Source: JAFDWI01 sp964595905 (GTDB taxonomy: Bacteria > Actinomycetota > Acidimicrobiia > Acidimicrobiales > Iamiaceae). From it: DNA of 10,243 nt. The position numbers and the translations under genes were made by a program. The notes beneath the pieces are model-generated. The model did no database searches, was not told the DNA's origin, and was given only the letters and a program-made list of their open reading frames with translations. The number at the start of each line of letters is the position of its first letter. Within the stretch, counting starts at the first letter, position 1. This document shows positions 1 to 6,522 of the stretch, piece after piece. The stretch lies in the NCBI GenBank assembly GCA_964595905.1, contig CAZQSU010000100.1:1-10243 (forward strand), in the 5' to 3' direction.

Positions 1-2047
1 CCACATCGGTGTCGGTGTCGACCGTCTCCGGCGGACGCGAACGGATCGGCGCCGTGGCAGGCCTCACCGGATCAGGCGCCGACACGCGGCCCGCGATCCG
101 GGCGAACAGTGCGTCACGGACCCAGTAGCCGATCTGGGCGAGTCCCCCGGGCACGTACAACAACAGCAGCAACAGGCCGATACCGGATGCGAACAACGGC
201 ACCAGGTCGTTGTCGGGGAAGAACGCCGGGAGCCCCTTCACCCAGAGCGCCCCGGCGATCGGCCCGCCGACCGAACCCAGCCCGCCGATCACCGCGATCG
301 CGACGACGTCGAGCGAATCCTGGACGGTGAACAGCTCCTTGGTGTTGATGCTCTGGGTGAGGGCACCGAGCAGCGCCCCGCCCAGCCCGGCGACCGCACC
401 GGCGAGCGCGAACCCGACGAGCTTCGTCCGCGTCGCCCCCAGGGTGAAGGCGGCCGCGGCCGCGGGGTTGTCGCGCACCGCGACCTGGTTGCGGCCCGGC
501 GCCCGTCGACGCAGCCGCGCCACGACGACGACGGTGACGAGCACGAAGGCGAGGACGAAGAAGTAGTACGTGCGTTGATCGGACAGATCAAGACCGACCA
601 ACGCACCCCGGGGTGCGGGGATCGGCAGCTGCATCCCACCGGTGAACACGGCGTAGCCGAACAGGTCCTGTTGTGCGGCGTACGCGAAGACGAAGGTCGT
701 CACGCCCAGCAGCAGACCTCTGATGCGTAGGGCGCCCAGGCCGATCAGCGCCGCGACAAGGGCCGTGAGCGCGGTCGTGACGACGATCGCCACGACCAGC
801 GGGATCGGTTGCAGCTCGATCTGGAGACCCGCGACGTCGAAGGTGCTGCCGCGCACGAGCGTGGCCGTACCCAACGCCGCGCCACCGGCGAATGCCATCT
901 GACCGAGCGAGAGCTGCCCCGACCAGCCGGTGATGATCGACACCGACAGCGCCACGAGCGCGAAACACAGGATCGACGCGTACAGGTACGGGTGCGATGG
1001 CTTCGCGGCGAGCAACGGTGCCGCGATCCCCACGACCGCCACGACCCCGAAAGCCAGCCGTCCGTGGTGGCGCACCCACCACCGGTCACGGATCGCCGGC
1101 GGGACGGGCCTGGCGTGTGGCGTGAACGAGTAGCGCGCCCCGGCTTCTTCGGGGCCACCGGCGCTTCGTCGGGCGTGGAGGAACACCGCAACGAGCACGA
1201 CGACGAACAGGTACGTCTCGAAACGCCCGGGGTCGTCGACGGCATTGAACCCCACCACCGCCTCGACGACACCGAGGACGACCCCCGCGGCCACACACCG
1301 CGGGAACGAGACCATGCCGGCGAGTACCGCGACCGCGAGACCCCGCGTCAACGTCGCCGGGCCCAGGGTCGCGACCTGGTTGACGCCACCGGCCATGCCG
1401 GCGATGAGGACCAGCGAGATCGACGACACCGCCCCCGCGATCGTCCACACGATCGTCGACGCGACCTTCGGCGAGATCCCCGAGAGGCGCGCGAGATCCG
1501 CGTTGTCGGCCGCGGCGGTGACCCCGCGTCCGAACGCCGTCCGGTTCATCGACCAGCCCAGCACCGCGGCGATGACCGGGACGACCACCAGGACCGCCGC
1601 CCGCGGTCCCGACACCTCGACCGGGCCCAGGTGCAGCGGCGAACCGACGGCCAGCGGGAACATCGCCCCCGAATCGGTCGGATCGGGCAGTGCCATGGTG
1701 ACGGCCAGCGCGAGCTGGGCCACCCCGATCGTGGCGACCAGCAGGATCACCCGGGGCGCGGTGAACAACCGCCGTACCACCAACAGTTCGGTCGCCGTGG
1801 CGAAGAGCGTCCCGGCGGCCAGGCCGATCGGCAGGGCCAACCAGTACGGAAAGTGGTACTGCAGCGCCAACAACGCCATCGTCCCCGCCGCGGGGAGGCC
1901 CATCGCTCCGACCGCGAAGTTGATCACCCGGGTCGACCGGTACACGAGCACGACCCCCATGCCCACCAGCCCGTAGACCAGTCCGTTCACCGCGCCGTCG
2001 ACCACCACCTGTGAGGTCACGAACGTCGCCAGCACCGCGCCCGTCAC
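1..2047 (-). CDS. Fused LivH-LivM-type ABC permease, C-terminus beyond window edge
   Basis: This is the membrane channel of a branched-chain-amino-acid-type (HAAT) ABC importer, with both permease halves in one polypeptide. About 682 codons are read from the GTG at 2047 to base 1 without a stop. Residues ~10-290 are LivH-like: several hydrophobic helices, the early YRSTRVINFAVGAMG segment, and the ATPase-coupling loop AADNADLARLSGIS near 179-192. Residues ~290-330 are a polar linker. Residues ~330-650 are LivM-like, with GWSGQLSLGQMAFAGG near 374-389, the coupling loop VRDNPAAAAAFTLGATRTKL near 524-543, and VIGGLGSVGGPIAGALW near 586-602. A tail rich in Pro, Asp and Thr follows the last helix and leaves the window open. 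The start is set by a 4-bp GTGA overlap with the upstream ATPase stop, which suggests translational coupling. LivH and LivM are normally separate proteins of about 300 residues each. The family assignment is strong; the substrate is unknown and need not be an amino acid. Confidence 0.9.
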   Translation of the reverse strand, partial: MTGAVLATFVTSQVVVDGAVNGLVYGLVGMGVVLVYRSTRVINFAVGAMGLPAAGTMALLALQYHFPYWLALPIGLAAGTLFATATELLVVRRLFTAPRVILLVATIGVAQLALAVTMALPDPTDSGAMFPLAVGSPLHLGPVEVSGPRAAVLVVVPVIAAVLGWSMNRTAFGRGVTAAADNADLARLSGISPKVASTIVWTIAGAVSSISLVLIAGMAGGVNQVATLGPATLTRGLAVAVLAGMVSFPRCVAAGVVLGVVEAVVGFNAVDDPGRFETYLFVVVLVAVFLHARRSAGGPEEAGARYSFTPHARPVPPAIRDRWWVRHHGRLAFGVVAVVGIAAPLLAAKPSHPYLYASILCFALVALSVSIITGWSGQLSLGQMAFAGGAALGTATLVRGSTFDVAGLQIELQPIPLVVAIVVTTALTALVAALIGLGALRIRGLLLGVTTFVFAYAAQQDLFGYAVFTGGMQLPIPAPRGALVGLDLSDQRTYYFFVLAFVLVTVVVVARLRRRAPGRNQVAVRDNPAAAAAFTLGATRTKLVGFALAGAVAGLGGALLGALTQSINTKELFTVQDSLDVVAIAVIGGLGSVGGPIAGALWVKGLPAFFPDNDLVPLFASGIGLLLLLLYVPGGLAQIGYWVRDALFARIAGRVSAPDPVRPATAPIRSRPPETVDTDTDV

Positions 2048-4281
2048 GTCGCCCCCAGAAAGACCGCCCGCGCCAGGTCGTCCCGGGCTGCGAGCTCGCG
2101 CGCGTCGCCGTCAAAGCGGACCGATCCCTTCTCGAGGAACACCGCCCGGTCCGCGATCTCCAGGGCGATGTTCAGCGACTGTTCGACGATGATCATGGTC
2201 TGGCCGGCCTGCTTGAGCCGGTCGACCGCGGCGAGCAGCTCCTGGACCACCGCCGGCGCCAATCCCAACGAGAGCTCGTCGATGAGGAGCAGCTCGGGAT
2301 CGTGCAGCAGGACCCGCCCCAGCGCGAGCTGTTGCTGTTGCCCGCCGGACAGCATGCCGGCGACGCGACGCCGGTGGAGGGCGAGCTCCGGGAACAGGTC
2401 GAAGACCCGCTCGGTGCGCGCCTCACGGAGCTCCCGGGGCACGGCCCGCGCGGCGACGTCGAGGTTCTCGGCCACGCTCAGCGACGGGAACACGCCCTTG
2501 CCGCCGGGCAGGAGCTGGATGCCCAGGGCGTTGCGTTGTTCGGGTGACGTGAAGGTGATGGTGCGCCCCCCGAGCCGCACCGCCCCCCGCGAGGGCACCC
2601 CCAGCCCGGACACGACCCGGAGGATCGTCGACTTGCCCGCTCCGTTGGTGCCCAGCAACGCCAGCGTCTCGCCCCGGGCGACGGCGAGATCGACCCCGAA
2701 GAGCACCTGGACGCCGTCGTAGGAGAAGTCGACGTCGACCAGGTCGAGTATGGGAATCTCGTCGGGGTGGTCGTGTTGGCGGACCCGCTCGGTCTGTTCA
2801 TCCGCGATGTCGTCGACGATCATCGCCAGATCGGCGTTGATGGTCTCCGCACCGCGGTACAACAGCAGCGCGCCGACCACCGCCGAGGGGATGGCGCACA
2901 GCATGATCGCGGCGCGGTTCCCCAGCGACGACGCCAGCGCGGAGCCGATCAGTGCGCCGCCGACCGCGCCGAACAGGAACACGTAGAGCGCCGCGAACGC
3001 GATGCCCAACGACCGGAGGCGGTACGGGATGACGCCCTGGATCACCGGTCCCATCAGGGCGAACGACGATGCGGCCAACACCGCGCCCGGCATGGCCACG
3101 AGCGTGAAGGTCACCGCATTCGGCATCGCGTACTGCAGCGGGGTCAACAGGGCCCCGGGCAGCACCAGCACCGCGAGGATCTTCATCGCCCGGGGTGGGC
3201 TGAGCCGGTACAGCCGGTCGAAGCGTCGACCCAGCAGGGGCAGCACGACGATCGTCGCCACGCCCGCGATCGAGGTGACCAGGCCCCGGCCGAATGCGTC
3301 GAGACCGTAGGTGTCACGCAGGAAGTAGTTGGTGAGCGCCACCATCGGGAAGAGCTGGAACCCGATCGCCGACAGCGCGATCGCCAGGGTGCGCAGGGTG
3401 CGGATCTGTTGCAGCCGTCCGAAGGCCATCTCCAACGACACGGGTACGCCCGGATCGTCTGCGGGGACCTCGCCGATGACGGATCGCTGTTCCCACTGTC
3501 CGCGGGGTGGCTCCGGAATCCGGAACGCCGCCACGGCCACGGCGAGGGTCGGGATCGCCAGGATGACGAACGCCCACCGCCACCCTCCACCGGTCGCGCC
3601 GCCGAACGCCGCCGCGATGCCGCCGACCAGCACCGGGCTCGCCACCGCCGCGACGCGCCCGACCGTGCCCGTCACCGAGGCGATCCGTCCGCGGACCCCG
3701 ATGGGGTAGGCGTCGGCGAACAGCGACGAGTGCACCGGGATCGTGTGGGCCTGGGCGATGCCCACCCCGAACCGGGTCCAGAACAGCATGAAGGCGTTCA
3801 CGGCCATCCCCGACAGGATCGACATACCGCCGAACACGAGGCCGCAGACCCCCACGATCGGTGCCCGTCGGACCTTGTCGGCCAACCAGGCGAGCGGCAC
3901 GATGCCGAGCACCACGAATCCTGCCGACGCCGCGGTGATGAACACGATCACGCCCTCGCTCACGTGGAGGGCGTCGCCGATGTCGGGGCCGAGGATCGAC
4001 ATCGTCGCCGATTCGAGCTGGTCGAACGCGGCGAGGGCGACGAGGACCACGAGCGTGAAGGCACCACTGCCCGCGCGGAGGCCGTCGCGGAGCGAGACCT
4101 CCGCGTCGCCGACACCGGGGAGATCGCCGACCTCGTGACCGCCGAGTCGTCGGTCGTCACCCGCGGCAGCGAGCGCGTCGAGGTCCTCGGCGACGACGCC
4201 CTCGGTCAGCGACGCGAGGGTTGCGCCTTTCGAAGCGCCACGCATCGGTGGCACGTCCGAGGGTCGGGACGGGTCGGTCAC
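2044..4281 (-). CDS. MFS-type transporter domain fused to LivF-type ABC ATPase
   Basis: A 745-residue, two-module protein. Residues ~1-70 are a polar cytoplasmic extension. Residues ~73-476 carry about 12 hydrophobic helices in an MFS pattern, with a degenerate loop 2-3 motif (AWLADKVRR, 131-139) and a better loop 8-9 copy (GRRFDR, 351-356). After a ~35-residue charged linker, residues ~510-745 form an ABC ATPase: Walker A GTNGAGKST (544-552), the LivF-like LLPGGKGVFPSLSVAENL stretch (590-607), signature LSGGQ (644-648), Walker B LLLIDE (664-669), and VEQS (699-702) with Gln in the H-loop position, as is usual in LivF. The reading frame is continuous through the linker, so this looks like a true fusion. 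It lies 31 bp after the binding-protein gene and overlaps the LivHM gene by 4 bp. The GTG at 4281 is used here; an ATG at 4245 is an alternative, and neither has a clear ribosome site. The ATPase should energise LivHM. Whether the MFS part transports, senses or only anchors is unknown. Confidence 0.9.
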   Translation of the reverse strand: MTDPSRPSDVPPMRGASKGATLASLTEGVVAEDLDALAAAGDDRRLGGHEVGDLPGVGDAEVSLRDGLRAGSGAFTLVVLVALAAFDQLESATMSILGPDIGDALHVSEGVIVFITAASAGFVVLGIVPLAWLADKVRRAPIVGVCGLVFGGMSILSGMAVNAFMLFWTRFGVGIAQAHTIPVHSSLFADAYPIGVRGRIASVTGTVGRVAAVASPVLVGGIAAAFGGATGGGWRWAFVILAIPTLAVAVAAFRIPEPPRGQWEQRSVIGEVPADDPGVPVSLEMAFGRLQQIRTLRTLAIALSAIGFQLFPMVALTNYFLRDTYGLDAFGRGLVTSIAGVATIVVLPLLGRRFDRLYRLSPPRAMKILAVLVLPGALLTPLQYAMPNAVTFTLVAMPGAVLAASSFALMGPVIQGVIPYRLRSLGIAFAALYVFLFGAVGGALIGSALASSLGNRAAIMLCAIPSAVVGALLLYRGAETINADLAMIVDDIADEQTERVRQHDHPDEIPILDLVDVDFSYDGVQVLFGVDLAVARGETLALLGTNGAGKSTILRVVSGLGVPSRGAVRLGGRTITFTSPEQRNALGIQLLPGGKGVFPSLSVAENLDVAARAVPRELREARTERVFDLFPELALHRRRVAGMLSGGQQQQLALGRVLLHDPELLLIDELSLGLAPAVVQELLAAVDRLKQAGQTMIIVEQSLNIALEIADRAVFLEKGSVRFDGDARELAARDDLARAVFLGAT

Positions 4282-4312
4282 GCTGTCGCGGAGGGCGGTC
4301 CGTCACCGACGA

Positions 4313-5677
4313 TCAGTGCGCGTCGGTCTCGTCCTCACGGACGAAGCGGGCCGCATCGACGTCGTAGTGCCACAGCCGGATCTCCGAGCCGGTGTCCCAC
4401 TTGTCGGGCGCCAGCGAGGCGTCCGGGATCGCCGGCAGCGAGAACGACTTCAGCTTCGCCAGTCCGGTGATGATCGACGACGGCGACGGGTGGGCGCCCG
4501 CCGCGTCGAGGACCTTCACCAGCAGGTCGAACATCTGGCACACCTGGGGCACGCCCCCGGCACCTGCCGAGCCCGGCCGCTCCTTGGGCGACTCGATGTC
4601 GGTCGGCTTCAGGTCGAGGCCGGAGTTGTCATCGACCGTGTCGAGGCATTTCAGGAACTCGGGGTCCTTCTCGACGATGCTGCTCGGCGTCGAGTCCATC
4701 AACGAGACCGCTCCGTCGAGCACCTTGGGGTCGGTGAGGCCGAAGCTCGACAGGTCGCCGGTGGCCTGACCGTTGGTGAAGACCACCTCGGGATGCCAGG
4801 TGCTGCGCTGCAGCGCGGGAATCACGACACCCATCCCCGAGAAGAACACGACGGTGTCGGCCCCGTCGGCCTCGAAGCGCTGCAGGATCGTGTCGATGTC
4901 CTGACCGGCCTTCACCTGATCGCCGCTCTGTGGCAGCTTCGCCTTGGAGACGACGTCGACACCGCCCTTTTCCAACGGTGCGACGACGTCGTCTTCGATC
5001 AGCGAGTCGGGGGTGCCGTTCTCCCAGTAGACGGCCACCTTCCTGCCGTCGAAGATGCCCTTGTCGAGTGCCAGGGCCATCTGGTTGCGTGCGAGCGACT
5101 CGGCGGCGGACCCGGCGATCAGATACGGGGCCTTCGATCGGGCCATGTGCTCGGCGGTCAGGCCCCAGCCGCTGAAGTAGGGCGTCTGGTGGGTCTCGGT
5201 GACGCACATGGCGTTGTCCTCGAGGTACATGCCGACCACGGCGAAGACCTTCTCGTCCTCGATCAGCTCACGGCAGCTCTGTTCGCTGGATTCACTCCCG
5301 ACCGGGATGAAGTCGCGGGTCACGATCTGGAGCTTGCGGCCGTTGATGCCACCGGCGTCGTTCACCGCCTTCACCAGCGCCGGAATGACCGGTGCGGGCA
5401 GTGGGTCGCCACCGTTGCCGAGGTCGATGCCGTACTTCTCCTCGATGCCCTTGTAGTCGACGAGGGCGACGCCGATGCGGATCGAGTCGTCGGTGACCCC
5501 GCGGACCGGTGCGTCGGCGAACTTCTTCGCGTAGTCGACGCCGGCGGGTGTCGTGGTCGTCGCCCCTTTGCCGGGCGACGTGGTGTCGGACGACTTGGAC
5601 ACCGAGCACGAACTCAGGGCGAGGGCGAGCAGCGCACCGATGAGCACGGCGCGGCGGGAGCGGGTGACGGTCGACAT
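4313..5677 (-). CDS. Lipoprotein substrate-binding protein, HAAT/Liv type (Peripla_BP_6-like)
   Basis: This is the extracellular ligand-binding component of the adjacent importer: 454 residues, a usual length for the LivJ/LivK-like type I binding-protein fold. Basic residues (RSRR, 6-9) and a hydrophobic stretch (10-21) lead to the lipobox LSSC, so Cys24 should be lipid-modified. A Ser/Thr/Gly-rich tether covers ~25-46. The mature fold begins near IRIGVALVDYKG (67-78) and includes the family hallmark NDAGGINGR (106-114), followed by VGM (148-150) and VAVYWENGT (214-222). Four further cysteines (135, 158, 344, 380) could form disulfides. The frame stays open upstream to an ATG at 5767, but the ATG at 5677 is chosen because a GGAAGG ribosome site lies 7 bases before it and the signal peptide then starts correctly. 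It is the first gene of the transporter operon and is divergent from the TetR gene. The ligand cannot be read from sequence; the neighbouring beta-glucosidases suggest a glycoside (inference). Confidence 0.92.
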   Translation of the reverse strand: MSTVTRSRRAVLIGALLALALSSCSVSKSSDTTSPGKGATTTTPAGVDYAKKFADAPVRGVTDDSIRIGVALVDYKGIEEKYGIDLGNGGDPLPAPVIPALVKAVNDAGGINGRKLQIVTRDFIPVGSESSEQSCRELIEDEKVFAVVGMYLEDNAMCVTETHQTPYFSGWGLTAEHMARSKAPYLIAGSAAESLARNQMALALDKGIFDGRKVAVYWENGTPDSLIEDDVVAPLEKGGVDVVSKAKLPQSGDQVKAGQDIDTILQRFEADGADTVVFFSGMGVVIPALQRSTWHPEVVFTNGQATGDLSSFGLTDPKVLDGAVSLMDSTPSSIVEKDPEFLKCLDTVDDNSGLDLKPTDIESPKERPGSAGAGGVPQVCQMFDLLVKVLDAAGAHPSPSSIITGLAKLKSFSLPAIPDASLAPDKWDTGSEIRLWHYDVDAARFVREDETDAH

Positions 5678-5684
5678 GGGGGAA

Positions 5685-5690
5685 CCTTCC
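5685..5690 (-). promoter_or_regulatory. Ribosome binding site that sets the binding-protein start
   Basis: On the minus strand GGAAGG is followed by a 7-base spacer and then the ATG at 5677. It is the clearest Shine-Dalgarno sequence in the window and decides between this start and the upstream in-frame ATG at 5767. The site sits in a small GGAA-N2-TTCC inverted repeat (5681-5690), probably fortuitous. Confidence 0.75.
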
Positions 5691-5723
5691 GGGGTCGGTC
5701 CGAGAATTCTTACGGTCGATAGA

Positions 5724-5753
5724 ATAACACGGCGATGCAAGCCGAGCAGTGAA
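5724..5753 (-). promoter_or_regulatory. Candidate promoter of the transporter operon
   Basis: On the minus strand TTCACT (5753-5748) is followed by an 18-base spacer and TGTTAT (5729-5724). An overlapping TATTCT (5726-5721) is an alternative -10. The site lies in the only AT-rich patch of the window (roughly 5704-5730). Transcription would begin near 5715 and leave a leader of about 40 bases with the GGAAGG ribosome site. The match to consensus is partial, so only the general location is reasonably supported. Confidence 0.4.
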
Positions 5754-5759
5754 ACTCGG
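5742..5759. promoter_or_regulatory. Possible operator: CCGAG-N8-CTCGG inverted repeat
   Basis: Perfect 5-base arms (5742-5746 and 5755-5759) flank an 8-base centre that contains the candidate -35 box TTCACT of the transporter operon. The 18-bp span suits a TetR dimer, and a protein bound here would block that promoter. A 5+5 match is expected by chance about once in a region of this size, so the support is its position rather than its strength. Confidence 0.3.
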
Positions 5760-5775
5760 GTGGACACTCCTGCAT

Positions 5776-5795
5776 GTGTGCCGTGGGAAACACAC
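5776..5795. promoter_or_regulatory. Possible operator: GTGTG-N10-CACAC inverted repeat
   Basis: Perfect 5-base arms with a 10-base spacer lie midway between the two divergent promoters. A TetR dimer at this 20-bp site could affect both directions. The arms are short and low in complexity, and nothing shows whether this repeat, the one at 5742-5759, or neither is the real operator. Confidence 0.25.
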
Positions 5796-5817
5796 CATCG
5801 TCGCCGTCCTGAACGAG

Positions 5818-5826
5818 TGTTAGGAT
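5818..5826 (+). promoter_or_regulatory. Extended -10 box, likely leaderless promoter for the TetR gene
   Basis: TGT-TAGGAT is an extended -10 (TGn plus TAnnnT). Its last base is at 5826, so the normal 6-base gap puts the first transcribed base at 5833, which is the A of the TetR ATG. Leaderless mRNAs of this kind are common in Actinomycetota. No convincing -35 lies 16-19 bases upstream, as extended -10 promoters allow. The same bases contain AGGA (5822-5825), 7 bases before the ATG, which would act as a ribosome site if transcription began further upstream. Confidence 0.45.
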
Positions 5827-5832
5827 TCGGAC

Positions 5833-6522
5833 ATGCGACGCGCGCGATCTGACGACGGCCCGCTCCGACGGTCCGAATCCACCGCTCCCGCGGATGCCGA
5901 CAACCGCACCCGTCAGGAACGGGGCGACGCCCGTCGCCACCAGATTCTCGACGCGGCCGTCCGACTGTTCGCCCTGCACGGCTATCAGGGCACCGGCATC
6001 GCCGCGCTGGCCGACGAGGTCGGCATGACCGCGCCCGGGCTCCTCTACTACTTCGGCACCAAGGAGCGGCTGCTCCAGGAGGTCGTCTCCGAGCGGGACG
6101 TCACCGAGCAGGTCGAGTTCGACGACCTGGGAGGCAGCGGTCTCCGTGCGCTCCGAGGTCTCGGCCGGGCCAACGCCCGCCATGCGCTCCTCACCCGGTT
6201 GTACGTGCGGCTCGGCGCGGAGAACCTCGATGCCACCGACCCGCTGCACGAGTTCTTCACGCACCGCTACGAAGACGGGCGCACGTTCATCCGCGAACTC
6301 GTCCGCGCCGACCAACGAAGTGGCGCGATCCGACCCGACATCGACGCCGATCAGATCGCGACCGAGGCGCTCGCCACGCTCATGGGCATGGAGATCCAGT
6401 GGCTGAACAACCCCGACGCCGTCGACCTCGGCACCCGGGTCGAGGCGTACTTCGACCGGCTGGCCGCCGAGCTCGCGCCGCGTGCCGTCGAGCCCGCCCC
6501 TGCTGCGCTCGACGCGTCGTGA
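5833..6522 (+). CDS. TetR-family transcriptional repressor, BetI-like C-terminal domain
   Basis: A 229-residue DNA-binding repressor, slightly longer than the usual ~200 because of a charged ~30-residue N-terminal extension. Residues ~33-82 form the TetR N-terminal domain: RHQILDAAVRLFALHGYQGT (35-54), the helix-turn-helix IAALADEVGMTAPGLLYYF (56-74), and KERLL (77-81). The C-terminal ligand domain is helical and has the LMGMEIQWLNNPDAVDL segment (183-199), which resembles the end of BetI-type (TetR_C_6) regulators. The gene is divergent from the transporter operon and overlaps the GH3 gene by 4 bp, so it most likely represses itself, the GH3 gene and the transporter until an inducer binds. 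The inducer is plausibly the imported glycoside or its aglycone (inference). A small Ala/Pro-rich tail ends the protein. Family assignment is firm; target and ligand are not visible. Confidence 0.92.
   Translation: MRRARSDDGPLRRSESTAPADADNRTRQERGDARRHQILDAAVRLFALHGYQGTGIAALADEVGMTAPGLLYYFGTKERLLQEVVSERDVTEQVEFDDLGGSGLRALRGLGRANARHALLTRLYVRLGAENLDATDPLHEFFTHRYEDGRTFIRELVRADQRSGAIRPDIDADQIATEALATLMGMEIQWLNNPDAVDLGTRVEAYFDRLAAELAPRAVEPAPAALDAS

Noticed and set aside
1..25. Short repeat of TCGGTG units at the left edge
   Set aside because: It is part of the coding sequence for an Asp/Thr-rich linker, with about two units; not a meaningful tandem repeat.
809..2014. Plus-strand open frame of 401 codons opposite the LivHM gene
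   Set aside because: Highly charged low-complexity product, antisense to a permease with clear LivH and LivM motifs.
1086..2114. Minus-strand frame of 342 codons overlapping the LivHM gene out of frame
   Set aside because: The product is Gly/Arg-rich without hydrophobic helices, while the frame beginning at 2047 gives a classic permease.
2767..4470. Plus-strand open frame of 567 codons opposite the MFS-LivF gene
   Set aside because: The product is Arg/His/Gln/Asp-rich with no recognisable fold, and it overlaps a clearly real gene for nearly its full length; it is an antisense artefact of codon bias.
4316..5722. Plus-strand open frame of 468 codons opposite the binding-protein gene
   Set aside because: Antisense to a well-supported lipoprotein gene, and it has no domain signature or start context of its own.
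5678..5767. Longer N-terminus of the binding protein from the ATG at 5767
   Set aside because: It would place 30 residues before the signal peptide and run through the candidate promoter, whereas the ATG at 5677 has a good ribosome site and gives a normal lipoprotein signal.
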